A stretch of DNA of 64,000 nt, taken from NCBI RefSeq assembly GCF_002846555.1, contig NZ_PJMS01000001.1, positions 1,984,001-2,048,000 on the forward strand, in the 5' to 3' direction. Below the pieces are notes generated by a model. That model made no database searches and was not told where the DNA came from. It saw only the letters and a program-made list of their open reading frames with translations. Origin of the DNA: Aquimarina sp. MAR_2010_214 (GTDB lineage: Bacteria > Bacteroidota > Bacteroidia > Flavobacteriales > Flavobacteriaceae). The translations under genes were made by a program, and so were the position numbers. This document shows positions 7,877-17,974 of the stretch, piece by piece; the stretch's first letter is position 1, and each line of letters begins with the position of its first letter.

Positions 7877-9225
7877 GTAATTCAAAAATAAAAAAACGAC
7901 TTGTCGTTTTAGGAGCAGGAGAAAGTGGAGTAGGAACTGCTATTCTGGGTAAAAAAGAAGGATTCGATGTCTTTGTTTCAGATAAGGGAACAATTACAGA
8001 TCAATATAAAGAAGTTCTTAGAAATTTTGAAATTGAATGGGAAGAACAACAGCATACAGAAGTTAAAATTCTGAATGCAGATATCGTTATGAAAAGCCCC
8101 GGAATTCCTGATAAAGTAGCATTAATAGCGAAACTACATGAAAAAGGAATTCGTGTAGTGTCTGAGATAGAATTCGCTGTAAAGTACACAGCCGCTCAGA
8201 TTGTGGGTATTACCGGGAGTAATGGAAAAACTACAACTACAATGCTTACACATTATGTGCTTCAGCATGGTGGTTTAGAAGTTAATATGGCTGGTAATAT
8301 AGGAGATAGTTTTGCAAAACAAGTAGCAGAAAATGATGCTCCTTTTTATGTGCTTGAGCTAAGTAGTTTTCAGCTAGATGGAATAGAGGATTTTGCTCCG
8401 CATATTGCTGTTCTTACTAATATTACTCCGGATCATTTGGATCGATATGAACACCAATTTGAGAACTATATAGCGTCAAAATTCAGAATTGCAATGAATC
8501 AAAATGAAAATGATTATTTCATCTATGATGCAGACGATACAGTAATAACAGAATATTTAAAACAACATCCCGTTCGTTCAAGATTGTTGCCTTTTTCATT
8601 GACCAAAAAGGTAGAAAATGGAGCGTATTTAGAAGAAGAAAACATAACAATAATAATAGATAACAACAAAGTAATCATGCCAACAACAAATTTAGCATTA
8701 AAAGGAAATCACAATGTGAAAAACGCTATGGCCGCCGCTACAGTATCACAATTGTTAAAAATTAGAAAAGCAACCATTAGAGAATGCCTGGAAAACTTTC
8801 ATGGAGTAGAGCATAGACTAGAAAGCGTATTGAAAATTAATAATGTACAATACATTAATGATTCTAAGGCGACAAATGTAAATGCTACGTTTTATGCTTT
8901 AGACGCTATGAAATCAGCAACTGTTTGGATTGTTGGTGGAGTAGATAAAGGAAATGACTACACAGAATTGTATTCGCTGGTTAATGAAAAAGTAAAAGCT
9001 ATTATTTGTTTAGGAGTAGATAACTCCAAGATTATTAATGCATTTGGAAATTGTGTTGATAATATTGTGGAAACACAATCAATGAAAGAAGCTGTAAATA
9101 TAGCATATAAAATAGCTGAGAGAAACGAAAACGTACTGTTGTCTCCAGCATGTGCAAGTTTTGATTTATTTAAAAACTACGAAGAAAGAGGAAGGCAATT
9201 TAAAGAAGCAGTAAGAGAATTGTAA
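7870..9225 (+). CDS. murD: UDP-N-acetylmuramoylalanine--D-glutamate ligase MurD
   Basis: Mur ligase that adds D-glutamate to UDP-MurNAc-L-Ala. It shows the N-terminal Rossmann-like VVLGAGESGVGTAIL, the ATP-binding GSNGKT at residues 116-121, and NITPDHLDRY in the central domain. The GTG start at 7870 gives MNRNSKIKKRLVVLG. The first codons are encoded by the right repeat arm of the upstream inserted unit. Homologues usually begin one to three residues before RLVVLG, so the insertion seems to have replaced the native start and added about eight residues (inference). Confidence 0.95.
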   Translation: MNRNSKIKKRLVVLGAGESGVGTAILGKKEGFDVFVSDKGTITDQYKEVLRNFEIEWEEQQHTEVKILNADIVMKSPGIPDKVALIAKLHEKGIRVVSEIEFAVKYTAAQIVGITGSNGKTTTTMLTHYVLQHGGLEVNMAGNIGDSFAKQVAENDAPFYVLELSSFQLDGIEDFAPHIAVLTNITPDHLDRYEHQFENYIASKFRIAMNQNENDYFIYDADDTVITEYLKQHPVRSRLLPFSLTKKVENGAYLEEENITIIIDNNKVIMPTTNLALKGNHNVKNAMAAATVSQLLKIRKATIRECLENFHGVEHRLESVLKINNVQYINDSKATNVNATFYALDAMKSATVWIVGGVDKGNDYTELYSLVNEKVKAIICLGVDNSKIINAFGNCVDNIVETQSMKEAVNIAYKIAERNENVLLSPACASFDLFKNYEERGRQFKEAVREL

Positions 9226-9253
9226 TAAAAAACACAAGAAATTAATAGTAAGA

Positions 9254-10459
9254 ATGACTAAAGTATTAGCAAATATAAAAGGGGATAAGGCGATCTGGGC
9301 GGTAGCAGCTTTGTTGGCATTGTTTTCGTTTTTACCCGTATATAGTGCTAGTAGTAATTTGGCATATTTGTATGGAGGTGATGGAGATACTTTTAGTTTT
9401 TTGGTTAAACATTTTGCACATCTCGTTTTAGGTTTTTTGATCATGTATGGTGTACATAAGATACCTCACCATTATTTTAAAGGACTTTCTATTATTATGA
9501 TACCAATGGTGATTATATTATTATTAATCACATTGGCACAGAATACGACGGGTGGAGGGACGAACGCAAGCAGATGGATTCGTTTGCCATTTGTTGGTGT
9601 AGGTTTTCAGCCTTCTACTCTAGCAGCGGTAGTTTTAATGGCTTATGTAGCTAGATATCTTTCAAAAATTAAAGATAAAGCCGTTACTTTTAAAGAAACA
9701 TTATTGCCATTGTGGCTACCTGTGTTTTTGGTATTAATGTTGATTCTGCCTGCTAATTTTTCTACTGCGGCGATCATATTTTCTATGGTTATTGTTTTAG
9801 TATTTCTGGGGGGATACCCGCTAAAATATATTTCGGTGATCTTGGGGACTGGATTTTTGATACTTACTTTTTTCATTTTGTTTGCAAAAGCATTTCCGGG
9901 AGTTTTTCCAAACAGAGTAGATACCTGGGTGAGTAGAATAGAAAACTTTGCCGATGATAAAGATACACAAGAAGATTATCAGATAGAACGCGCAAAAATT
10001 GCAATTGCCAGAGGAGGAGTAATTGGTACTGGCCCTGGTAAAAGTGTACAGAGGAACTTTTTGCCACAATCATCATCAGATTTTATTTATGCAATTATTA
10101 TTGAAGAATGGGGTTTTGTTGGAGGAGTTTTTCTAATGTTATTATACATATTGTTGTTGCTCAGATTAGTGATTGTAGCTCATAAAAGCGCAGATGTTTT
10201 TGGTAAGTTGTTGGTTATGGGGGTTGGACTGCCTATTGTTTTTCAAGCATTTATAAATATGGCTGTTGCTGTAGAGTTATTTCCTGTAACAGGACAAACA
10301 CTCCCACTTATTAGTAGTGGTGGAACATCAATATGGATGACTTGCCTGGCAATTGGTATTGTATTAAGTGTAAGTAGTAAAAGAGAAACTAGTATAGAAG
10401 AAGAACGAATAAAAGAAAAAGAAGAAAACCCTTTAGAGGTTTTGAGTGAAGTTTTATGA
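9254..10459 (+). CDS. ftsW: SEDS peptidoglycan polymerase FtsW
   Basis: Multi-pass membrane glycosyltransferase of the SEDS family, working as the septal polymerase with FtsI. About ten hydrophobic helices are visible. Characteristic stretches include [14 protein letters not shown], the extracellular loop [13 protein letters not shown], and [13 protein letters not shown] near the C-terminus, the latter being the best-known SEDS signature. The cytoplasmic tail is rich in Glu and Lys. The stop overlaps the murG start (ATGA). Confidence 0.95.
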   Translation: MTKVLANIKGDKAIWAVAALLALFSFLPVYSASSNLAYLYGGDGDTFSFLVKHFAHLVLGFLIMYGVHKIPHHYFKGLSIIMIPMVIILLLITLAQNTTGGGTNASRWIRLPFVGVGFQPSTLAAVVLMAYVARYLSKIKDKAVTFKETLLPLWLPVFLVLMLILPANFSTAAIIFSMVIVLVFLGGYPLKYISVILGTGFLILTFFILFAKAFPGVFPNRVDTWVSRIENFADDKDTQEDYQIERAKIAIARGGVIGTGPGKSVQRNFLPQSSSDFIYAIIIEEWGFVGGVFLMLLYILLLLRLVIVAHKSADVFGKLLVMGVGLPIVFQAFINMAVAVELFPVTGQTLPLISSGGTSIWMTCLAIGIVLSVSSKRETSIEEERIKEKEENPLEVLSEVL

Positions 10460-11568
10460 GCAAAAAGCTAAGAGTCATATTATCAGGAGGAGGCACAGGA
10501 GGACATATTTATCCTGCAATAGCTATTGCTAATGAAATAATGGATAGATATCCAGATGCTTCTATTTTGTTTGTAGGAGCAAAGGATCGCATGGAGATGC
10601 AAAAAGTGCCACAAGCTGGATATGAAATTGTGGGATTGTGGATTAGTGGTATTCAGAGAAAATTAACGTGGAGTAATTTGTTATTTCCTATAAAGCTGTT
10701 AAGTAGTCTGTGGAGATCCAGAAAAATCATAAAAAAAATTAACCCTGATATAGTTATAGGAACCGGAGGATTTGCAAGCGGACCATTATTAAAAATGGCA
10801 AATTCAAAAAAGATTCCAACGGTGCTTCAAGAGCAAAATTCGTTTCCAGGAATTACCAATAAATGGTTATCGAAAGGAGCGCATAAGATTTGTGTTGCTT
10901 ATGACAATATGGAAAAGTTTTTTCCGAAAAGTAAAATCATAAAAACAGGAAATCCTGTCCGTCAGGATTTACTAAAAACCAAAGAAAAGAGAGGTCAGGC
11001 AATTGTAAAATATAATCTTGATCCGGAAAAGAAAACGGTTTTGATTATTGGTGGGAGTCTAGGGGCAAGAAGAATTAATCAATTAATCGAAAAAGAACTT
11101 GGTTTTTTTGCAGGAAAAGAGGTACAGTTACTCTGGCAGTGTGGTAAACTATATTATTCAGATTATAAAGGATATACTGATCAAAAAGATGTGCAAGTGC
11201 ATGAGTTTTTGGATACCATGGATTTGGCATATGCAGCTGCAGATGTTATTATATCAAGAGCAGGTGCAAGTTCGGTTTCAGAACTATGTATTGTCGCTAA
11301 ACCAACATTGTTTATCCCTTCGCCAAATGTAGCCGAAGATCACCAAACTAAAAATGCTAAGGCAATTGTAGATAAAGGCGGAGCTGTAATGTTAAAGGAG
11401 AATGAATTAGATAAGAAGTTTCAGGATACCATTTTAGAATTATTGGATTCTGAAGATGTGCAAATAAAACTTTCTGAAGGAATAAAAAAATTGGCGTTGC
11501 CCAATGCTACCTCAGATATAGTAGATGAGATTGAAAAATTAATGCAAAATAAAGCAGCAAGAAATTAG
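10456..11568 (+). CDS. murG: UDP-GlcNAc:lipid I N-acetylglucosamine transferase MurG
   Basis: GT-B glycosyltransferase at the inner face of the membrane that converts lipid I to lipid II. The N-terminal [12 protein letters not shown] at residues 10-21 is the diagnostic loop; [11 protein letters not shown] opens the C-terminal domain, and [11 protein letters not shown] matches the UDP-GlcNAc-binding region. Length 370 aa is typical. ATG at 10456 overlaps the ftsW stop by 4 nt. Confidence 0.96.
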   Translation: MSKKLRVILSGGGTGGHIYPAIAIANEIMDRYPDASILFVGAKDRMEMQKVPQAGYEIVGLWISGIQRKLTWSNLLFPIKLLSSLWRSRKIIKKINPDIVIGTGGFASGPLLKMANSKKIPTVLQEQNSFPGITNKWLSKGAHKICVAYDNMEKFFPKSKIIKTGNPVRQDLLKTKEKRGQAIVKYNLDPEKKTVLIIGGSLGARRINQLIEKELGFFAGKEVQLLWQCGKLYYSDYKGYTDQKDVQVHEFLDTMDLAYAAADVIISRAGASSVSELCIVAKPTLFIPSPNVAEDHQTKNAKAIVDKGGAVMLKENELDKKFQDTILELLDSEDVQIKLSEGIKKLALPNATSDIVDEIEKLMQNKAARN

Positions 11569-11577
11569 AAGTATATA

Positions 11578-12924
11578 ATGAACAAAGGTTTAGAGAACAT
11601 ACAGAATATATATTTTATCGGTATCGGTGGTATCGGTATGAGTGCTCTTGCCAGATATTTTAAATTCCTAGGCAAAAATGTGGCGGGATATGATAGGACT
11701 CCTAGTCAAATTACTTCTGATTTAATAGCATTAGAAATTCCGATTCATTTTGAAGATAACGTTGATAGTATTCCTAAGGCATTTTTGAATACTGAGAATA
11801 CGTTAATCGTATATACTCCTGCTATTCCAAAAGATCATAAAGAATATGTGTATGTGCAGAACAATGGGTTTTTGATCAAGAAGAGAGCAGAAGTTTTAGG
11901 GATTATTACAAAAGATGTATACACACTTGCGGTAGCAGGAACACATGGTAAGACCACGACCACTGCAATTCTTGCACATTTGCTTAAAGAAAGTGGAGCA
12001 AAAGTGACTGCTTTTTTGGGAGGGATAAGTGAAAATTATAATTCTAACCTTGTGTTAGAAGGAAATGAAGTAGTTGTAGTAGAAGCTGATGAATTTGATA
12101 GATCATTTTTACAATTATATCCAGATATAGCAGGAATTACTTCGATGGATGCAGATCATCTGGATATTTATGAAAAAGCCAATGCATTAGAAGAATCTTT
12201 TGTCGAATTTTCTTCAAGAGCAAAGGATCATCTTTTGGTTCGTAATGGATTACCTCTTTCGGGCATCACTTTTGGGATAGAAGATGATTCAGATTATTGC
12301 GCTCAAAATATAAAAATAGATAATGGGACATATGTTTTTGATTTAAAAACACCACATGAACGTATTACAGATTTGCATTTAGACCTGCCAGGTAGACACA
12401 ACTTGTTAAATGCTATTACAGCCTTTGCCATAGCGATGCTTTACGGCTCCCCGACCGGACCTTTGGCAAAGGCTTTATTTTCTTTTAAAGGGGTACAAAG
12501 AAGATTTAGTTACCAGATTAAAACAGATGATCTGGTGTATGTAGATGATTATGCGCATCACCCCACAGAGATTAATGCGCTGCATCAGGCGGTAAGAGAG
12601 ATGCATCCTGGGAAAAAGATACTAGCTGTTTTTCAACCACATTTATATAGCAGAACAAGGGATTTTGCTTCAGATTTTGCACAAAGTCTTAGTCAATTTG
12701 ACCAATTACTGCTTTTGGATATCTATCCGGCGAGAGAATTACCTATAGCAGGTATAACCTCGGATTGGTTGTTAAATATGGTAGATGCTAAAGATAAAAA
12801 ACTGATACAAAAAGATAATTTGGTAGAAGCAATAGTAGATAGTAATGCCGAAGTAGTGTTAACTATTGGAGCAGGAGATATTGGAGAAGAAGTATATCGT
12901 ATAAAGGAAGCTTTGTTAGTATGA
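11578..12924 (+). CDS. murC: UDP-N-acetylmuramate--L-alanine ligase MurC
   Basis: First amino-acid-adding Mur ligase, joining L-alanine to UDP-MurNAc. It has the N-terminal IGIGGIGMSALARY dinucleotide-fold motif, the ATP loop GTHGKT at residues 121-126, and DDYAHHPTEI in the C-terminal domain, all typical of MurC. The 448-aa length is normal. It ends 4 nt into ftsQ. Confidence 0.96.
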   Translation: MNKGLENIQNIYFIGIGGIGMSALARYFKFLGKNVAGYDRTPSQITSDLIALEIPIHFEDNVDSIPKAFLNTENTLIVYTPAIPKDHKEYVYVQNNGFLIKKRAEVLGIITKDVYTLAVAGTHGKTTTTAILAHLLKESGAKVTAFLGGISENYNSNLVLEGNEVVVVEADEFDRSFLQLYPDIAGITSMDADHLDIYEKANALEESFVEFSSRAKDHLLVRNGLPLSGITFGIEDDSDYCAQNIKIDNGTYVFDLKTPHERITDLHLDLPGRHNLLNAITAFAIAMLYGSPTGPLAKALFSFKGVQRRFSYQIKTDDLVYVDDYAHHPTEINALHQAVREMHPGKKILAVFQPHLYSRTRDFASDFAQSLSQFDQLLLLDIYPARELPIAGITSDWLLNMVDAKDKKLIQKDNLVEAIVDSNAEVVLTIGAGDIGEEVYRIKEALLV

Positions 12925-13640
12925 AAAGAAGGATGTTGACATATTTAAAATTTAGCGGTCTGCTCATTTTAATGGTAGTTCTTTTTGCTTTTGCCAGTAA
13001 GCGTAATGAGCAACGAAAGATTAATGAAGTACTTATAGAATTTGTTGAAGAACAAGATCCTTACGTGAATGAAGTAACGGTTAATAAATTGTTAATACAA
13101 AATCAAGGTAGAGTTACGAACGTGGGTAAAGAAATTTTAGTTTTGAATACTGTAGAGCAAAAGCTCGATGCGCATAAAATGATTGAGCATTCTGATGTGT
13201 ATCTTACTGTAAATGGAGAACTTAGGGCGAGAATCAAGCAACGCACCCCAATTGCTAGGGTTAATGCGGTTACTCCTTTTTATGTTGATGTTACGGGAAA
13301 TACGATGCCTTTGTCTGATAGTTATTCGGCACATGTGCCAATAGTACATAATGTATCAGAACGAGAAGTTATTCAAGTTTTTCCTTTATTAAAAAAAATT
13401 CAGGAAGATGAATTTTTAAAAAAACATGTTGTAGGGGTTTATCTTAATGTTGAAGGAAATTATGAACTAGAGTTACGAGTGTACTCGTTTAAATTGGTTT
13501 TTGGGAAAATAGAAAATTTAGAGAATAAGATTAAAAACTTTAAGGCATTTTATCAAAAAGCATTAAGAGATAAAAGTCTTGAAAAATATAAAAAAGTCAG
13601 TTTGCAATTTAGTAATCAAGTGGTGTGTACAATAAAATAA
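12921..13640 (+). CDS. ftsQ: cell division protein FtsQ/DivIB-type
   Basis: A 239-residue bitopic protein between murC and ftsA, the standard place of ftsQ. It has one transmembrane helix (about 8-25) after a short basic N-terminus, then a periplasmic part with a POTRA-like segment (VNEVTVNKLLIQNQGRV onward) and a beta domain. FtsQ links FtsL/FtsB to the rest of the divisome. Sequence conservation is low; position and topology carry the call. ATG at 12921 overlaps the murC stop. Confidence 0.9.
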   Translation: MKRRMLTYLKFSGLLILMVVLFAFASKRNEQRKINEVLIEFVEEQDPYVNEVTVNKLLIQNQGRVTNVGKEILVLNTVEQKLDAHKMIEHSDVYLTVNGELRARIKQRTPIARVNAVTPFYVDVTGNTMPLSDSYSAHVPIVHNVSEREVIQVFPLLKKIQEDEFLKKHVVGVYLNVEGNYELELRVYSFKLVFGKIENLENKIKNFKAFYQKALRDKSLEKYKKVSLQFSNQVVCTIK

Positions 13641-13647
13641 TACCAAT

Positions 13648-15006
13648 ATGGAAAGAGAAGTAAATGAAATAGCGGTAGGACTAGACATAGGAACAACTAA
13701 GATTGTTGCCATGGTAGGGAAATATAATGAGTACGGAAAGATGGAGGTATTGGGAATTGGCAAATCCAAAAGTTTGGGTGTACACCGTGGTGTAGTCAAT
13801 AACATAACACAAACAATTCAGTCAATACAACAGGCAATTCAGGAAGCAGAAAGTGTTTCAGGATTAAAAATTAATGATGTAACGGTTGGGATAGCAGGTC
13901 AGCACATACGTAGTTTGCAACATAGCGATTATATCACTAGACCAAATGCAGATGCTGTAATAGATGAAGATGATATTGAAAAATTATGCAATCAGGTACA
14001 TAAATTAGTGATGTTACCTGGCGAAGAGATATTACATGTATTACCTCAGGAATATAAAGTAGACGGGCAAGCTGAAATAAAAGAACCAGTGGGGATGTAT
14101 GGAGGAAGATTAGAAGCTAATTTTCATGTAGTAGTTGGGCAGGTGACTTCAATTCGTAATATAGGGCGATGTGTAAAAAGCTCAGGGTTAGAATTATCAG
14201 ATGTCACTTTAGAACCATTAGCATCGGCCAATGCAGTGTTAAGTCAGGAAGAAAAAGAAGCAGGAGTAGCATTAATTGATATAGGAGGAGGTACTACAGA
14301 TTTAGCCATTTTTAAAGATGGAATTATTCGTCATACTGCAGTAATTCCCTTCGGTGGTAATGTGATCACAGAAGATATTAAAGAAGGGTGCTCAATTATC
14401 GAAAAACAAGCAGAATTACTAAAAATAAAATTTGGATCTGCGTGGCCAGGTGAAAATAAAGATAATGAGATCGTTTCAATCCCAGGACTAAGAGGAAGAG
14501 AGCCTAAAGAGATCACTTTAAAAAACCTTTCTAAGATTATTCATGCACGAGTGGTCGAAATTGTAGAGCAGGTTTTTTTAGAAATTAAAAATTACGGACA
14601 TGAATCCCCAAAGAAGAAGTTAATTGCAGGAATTGTATTAACAGGAGGAGGATCACAGCTTAATCACCTTAAGCAGCTTGTCGAATATATAACAGGTATG
14701 GATACACGAATAGGATATCCTAATGAACACCTGGCAGGGAATAGCGATTCAGAAACTACAAGTCCTATGTATGCTACGGCGGTAGGATTAGTAATGGATG
14801 GATTAATACATATTAAGAAACAAAAGAAAATAAGTAAAAAAGAAGCGGTTGCAAGTGCTCAATCAAAACAAAAACACGAAACAACAGCTATAGATGATGA
14901 TATTAATATTGAAGAAGAAGACCCAAGAGTTGATCTAAAACCAAGGAAGAATATTCTAGAGAAGTGGACAGAGAAATTCAAAGAATTCTTGGATAATGCA
15001 GAATAG
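13648..15006 (+). CDS. ftsA: cell division protein FtsA
   Basis: Actin-fold ATPase that tethers FtsZ to the membrane. The phosphate-1 loop GLDIGTTKIVAMVG is near the N-terminus, ALIDIGGGTTDLAIF forms the phosphate-2 motif, and VLTGGGSQL the adenosine motif. The C-terminal ILEKWTEKFKEFLDN can form the amphipathic membrane-targeting helix. An acidic linker (about 405-430) precedes it. Length 452 aa, slightly above the E. coli protein. Confidence 0.96.
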   Translation: MEREVNEIAVGLDIGTTKIVAMVGKYNEYGKMEVLGIGKSKSLGVHRGVVNNITQTIQSIQQAIQEAESVSGLKINDVTVGIAGQHIRSLQHSDYITRPNADAVIDEDDIEKLCNQVHKLVMLPGEEILHVLPQEYKVDGQAEIKEPVGMYGGRLEANFHVVVGQVTSIRNIGRCVKSSGLELSDVTLEPLASANAVLSQEEKEAGVALIDIGGGTTDLAIFKDGIIRHTAVIPFGGNVITEDIKEGCSIIEKQAELLKIKFGSAWPGENKDNEIVSIPGLRGREPKEITLKNLSKIIHARVVEIVEQVFLEIKNYGHESPKKKLIAGIVLTGGGSQLNHLKQLVEYITGMDTRIGYPNEHLAGNSDSETTSPMYATAVGLVMDGLIHIKKQKKISKKEAVASAQSKQKHETTAIDDDINIEEEDPRVDLKPRKNILEKWTEKFKEFLDNAE

Positions 15007-15087
15007 TTAGAAGATCAAGTAATGTTCGTTTTTTTGAACAGTGAAAACATATAAAGATACAGTAGGAGAACCAGAAAATTAGCAATT

Positions 15088-17064
15088 ATGAGTAAAAATG
15101 AGGAGTTCGAAAACATTTCGTTTGATTTACCAAAAAATCAATCTAATGTAATTAAAGTTATTGGAGTAGGAGGAGGAGGTAGTAATGCCATTAATCACAT
15201 GTTCCAGCAAGGAATCAAAGGGGTTGATTTTGTCATTTGTAATACGGATGCTCAAGCATTAGAAAACAGCCCAATTCCTAATAAAATTCAGTTAGGAGTT
15301 TCACTAACCGAAGGGTTGGGTGCAGGAGCAAACCCAGAAGTGGGTGAGCAATCAGCAGTAGAAAGCTATGAGGAGATAAAAACAATGTTGGATACCAATA
15401 CCAAAATGATTTTTATCACGGCAGGTATGGGTGGAGGAACCGGTACTGGAGCTGCTCCTATTATTGCCAAAATGGCGAAGGAGCTAGATATTTTGACTGT
15501 TGGGATTGTTACAATTCCTTTTCAGTTTGAAGGCCGTATGCGTAATGAACAAGCACAATTGGGAGTAGAAAAACTTCGTGCTCATGTAGATTCTTTAGTT
15601 GTTATTAACAATAATAAACTAAGAGAAGTTTATGGTAATTTAGGATTTAAAGCTGGTTTTTCTAAAGCAGATGAAGTTCTTGCCACCGCATCTCGAGGTA
15701 TAGCAGAAGTAATTACACATCACTATACACAAAATATAGATTTACGAGATGCAAAAACAGTACTAAGCAATAGTGGTACAGCTATTATGGGGTCTGCTAA
15801 TGCCTCAGGTAATAAACGTGCTCATGATGCTATTGTTAAAGCGTTAGATTCTCCTTTGCTTAATGATAATAAAATTACCGGTGCTAAAAATGTACTCCTG
15901 TTAATTGTATCTGGTAAAGAAGAGATTACTATTGATGAGATTGGTGAAATTAATGATCATATCCAGCAAGAAGCTGGTCATGGTGCTAATATCATTATGG
16001 GAGTTGGTGAAGATGAATCTCTAGAAGATGCAATCTCTGTAACTGTTATTGCTACTGGATTTGATGTAGAACAGCAAGATGAAATTGTTAATACAGAAAC
16101 AAAAAAAATAATTCATACTCTAGAGGACGAACAACGTTCAGCAATACAAGACTTATCTCCTAAGTCTACAGGTAATGTTACTCCTATGCGTTCTCCTTTA
16201 CCAAAGAAAAAAGAAGTAGAAGAACCATCAATTATAAAGCACGAATTAATTGAAGATGAAGACGTAGATGAGGATGCCTTATTGATACCGACAACAGATC
16301 TGCTAAAAAATATTGATGTATCCTACGAAGTGGTAGATTCATTTTCTTCAGATAATGATTTTGTGATTATTAATGCGCAGGATATTATTAAACAAATAGA
16401 AGTTAATGATGAAAAAGAAGTAAGTGCTGAAGAAGAGAAAGAAGATCAGTTTGCCCTAGCATTTGATATGCCTGTAGGAGGGAACGAAGAAGAATCTGTA
16501 CAGATGCCAACAGCTTCTATCGATGAGCAGAAAATAGAAGAAGAGGAACAACCAATTGTTTTTGATCTTAGTGATGATATTCTTGATTTAGAAGTTAATG
16601 ACGCAATAGAAGTGGTTCCTGTTGATGAAACTACATCCGGAGGAGTGCGTAAGTATAGCTTAGAGGATTATATGGAGGAAGAAAAACGATTAACTGAAGC
16701 ACAACCCGCAGAAGTTATGGAAGAAGAAGATGAAGAGATCATTTTAGAAAAGAAAACTGTTGCTCCAGCTCCAGAAACAGAAAAAGCAGAAGATGTAGAT
16801 CCTGTTAATCAACCTATTTCTGAAACCTTAAAAGCTAGAGCAGCAGAGCGAAGAGCTAAAATGAAAGAATTTAATTATAAATTTAGAAATAGCTCTTCTA
16901 AAATTGAAGATATCGAAAAAGAACCAGCTTATAAAAGAGCAGGGATTGATGTGGATTCTAAACCAGATGATTCTGGACTCTCAAGAACTTCTTTGGGAAC
17001 CGATAGTAATGATGATATACAATTGCGCAAAAACAATTCCTTTTTGCACGATAATGTAGACTAA
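15088..17064 (+). CDS. ftsZ: cell division GTPase FtsZ with long acidic tail
   Basis: Tubulin-like GTPase forming the Z ring. VGGGGSNAINHM lies near residue 28 and the tubulin signature GGGTGTG is at residues 115-121. The GTPase core ends near residue 325. After it comes a very long, strongly acidic, low-complexity linker (about 330-640), giving 658 aa compared with about 380 in E. coli. The final peptide IQLRKNNSFLHDNVD is the type seen at FtsZ C-termini in Flavobacteriia and should bind FtsA. It is the last dcw gene and a strong terminator follows. Confidence 0.97.
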   Translation: MSKNEEFENISFDLPKNQSNVIKVIGVGGGGSNAINHMFQQGIKGVDFVICNTDAQALENSPIPNKIQLGVSLTEGLGAGANPEVGEQSAVESYEEIKTMLDTNTKMIFITAGMGGGTGTGAAPIIAKMAKELDILTVGIVTIPFQFEGRMRNEQAQLGVEKLRAHVDSLVVINNNKLREVYGNLGFKAGFSKADEVLATASRGIAEVITHHYTQNIDLRDAKTVLSNSGTAIMGSANASGNKRAHDAIVKALDSPLLNDNKITGAKNVLLLIVSGKEEITIDEIGEINDHIQQEAGHGANIIMGVGEDESLEDAISVTVIATGFDVEQQDEIVNTETKKIIHTLEDEQRSAIQDLSPKSTGNVTPMRSPLPKKKEVEEPSIIKHELIEDEDVDEDALLIPTTDLLKNIDVSYEVVDSFSSDNDFVIINAQDIIKQIEVNDEKEVSAEEEKEDQFALAFDMPVGGNEEESVQMPTASIDEQKIEEEEQPIVFDLSDDILDLEVNDAIEVVPVDETTSGGVRKYSLEDYMEEEKRLTEAQPAEVMEEEDEEIILEKKTVAPAPETEKAEDVDPVNQPISETLKARAAERRAKMKEFNYKFRNSSSKIEDIEKEPAYKRAGIDVDSKPDDSGLSRTSLGTDSNDDIQLRKNNSFLHDNVD

Positions 17065-17181
17065 TTTACATGATAATTAAAGCAATAGTATTGTATTAGG
17101 AATAAACCCGTAATTCTAGTACTTTGTTTAGATTCAGTGTAGACTCGACTAGAATTTATAAATAGATATAGTATTTAAACT

Positions 17182-17220
17182 AAACCGATAATCTACTGCT
17201 AGATTATCGGTTTATTTTTT
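17182..17220 (+). terminator. strong terminator after ftsZ
   Basis: A perfect 14-bp stem (17182-17195 pairing with 17200-17213), a 4-nt loop and a TTTATTTTTT tract. It closes the dcw cluster. Confidence 0.9.
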
Positions 17221-17253
17221 ATCTTCGCAATCCAAAGATAAAAATAGATTATC

Positions 17254-17703
17254 ATGAGTTTAGAGCAAAAAGTAATGACTGCAATGAAAGAGGCTATGAA
17301 AGCCAAAGATACTAATGCATTGACATCATTGCGTGCTGTAAAGTCAGCTATTTTATTAGCTAAGACAGAGAGTGGAGTAAAGGAAGAACTTACCGAAGAT
17401 CAGGAATTAAAATTATTGCAAAAACAAGTTAAGCAACGTAAAGATAGTGCTGCAATTTTTGCAGAACAAGGGCGTGATGATCTGGCAGATCCCGAACTGG
17501 CACAAGCAAAAGTGATTGAGCAATTTTTGCCAGAGCAATTAGGCGAAGCAGAGGTTGAAAAAATAGTAGTAGATATTATTGCTAAAACTGGTGCAGAGGG
17601 AATGAAAGATATGGGTAAAGTTATGGGGATGGCAAATGCTGCATTGACAGGAAAAGCAGATGGAAAAACGATTTCTACAATAGTAAAAAGTAAATTATCT
17701 TAA
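17254..17703 (+). CDS. GatB/YqeY domain protein
   Basis: A 149-residue all-helical YqeY-family protein, related to the tail domain of the GatB amidotransferase subunit. Its function is unsettled; it may act on aminoacyl-tRNA or be a general tRNA-associated protein. MKAKDTNALTSLRAVKSAI, VKQRKDSAAIFAEQGRDDLA and FLPEQLGEAEVE are typical family segments, and the full family length is present. A TATCTTCG sequence at 17220-17227, a variant -7 box, lies about 27 nt upstream, so it probably has its own promoter. It is followed directly by tRNA-Arg. Confidence 0.92.
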   Translation: MSLEQKVMTAMKEAMKAKDTNALTSLRAVKSAILLAKTESGVKEELTEDQELKLLQKQVKQRKDSAAIFAEQGRDDLADPELAQAKVIEQFLPEQLGEAEVEKIVVDIIAKTGAEGMKDMGKVMGMANAALTGKADGKTISTIVKSKLS

Positions 17704-17714
17704 TATAAGAAAAT

Positions 17715-17788
17715 GGCCGCGTGGCGCAACTGAATAGCGCATCAGATTTCGGCTCTGAGGGTTGGGGGTTTGAATCCCTCCGCGGTCA
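17715..17788 (+). tRNA. tRNA-Arg (anticodon TCG)
   Basis: All cloverleaf parts can be drawn by hand. The acceptor stem is GGCCGCG with CGCGGTC and discriminator A. The D stem is GCGC/GCGC around AACTGAATA, the anticodon stem TCAGA/TCTGA around TTTCGGC gives anticodon TCG (reads CGA, arginine), the variable loop is 5 nt, and the T stem is GGGGG/CCCTC. CCA is not encoded. Its 3' end (17773-17789) is copied with 16 of 17 matches at 17918-17934 and 26906-26922, which marks it as an integration target. Confidence 0.93.
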
Positions 17789-17815
17789 CGAATGAATCAC
17801 AAAAAAGTGAATCAT

Positions 17816-17852
17816 GAAGCGAGTTTCAAAAATGAGACTCGCTTCTTTTTTT
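17816..17852 (+). terminator. terminator after tRNA-Arg
   Basis: A 12-bp stem with one wobble (GAAGCGAGTTTC with GAGACTCGCTTC), a short A-rich loop and seven T residues. It is placed to end the yqeY/tRNA transcript. Confidence 0.88.
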
Positions 17853-17901
17853 GAAAATTGTGAAGTGATTCTTTTTGTGATTTTCAACGCGTAGCGTTGT
17901 A

Positions 17902-17935
17902 GGGATCAACTTTAGTTAATCCCTCCGCGGTTACT
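17902..17935. repeat. 34-bp direct repeat, left copy (att-like, tRNA 3'-end homology)
   Basis: Identical over 34 bp to 26890-26923. The first 22 bp are an imperfect palindrome (GGGATCAACT, TT, AGTTAATCCC; one mismatch). The last 17 bp repeat the tRNA-Arg 3' end with one change. A 6-bp hairpin, CAACGC-GTA-GCGTTG, lies just to its left at 17885-17899. Direct repeats with homology to a tRNA 3' end are the classical mark of tyrosine-recombinase integration. Confidence 0.85.
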
Positions 17936-17945
17936 ACAAGCAGAA

Positions 17946-17974
17946 AACCACGTCATTGATGTGGTTCTTTTTTT
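17946..17974 (+). terminator. terminator-like hairpin after the left att-like repeat
   Basis: AACCACGTCA pairs with TGATGTGGTT (one wobble), followed by CTTTTTTT. The right att-like repeat is also followed by a hairpin with a T tract, so the two borders have the same layout. Confidence 0.75.
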
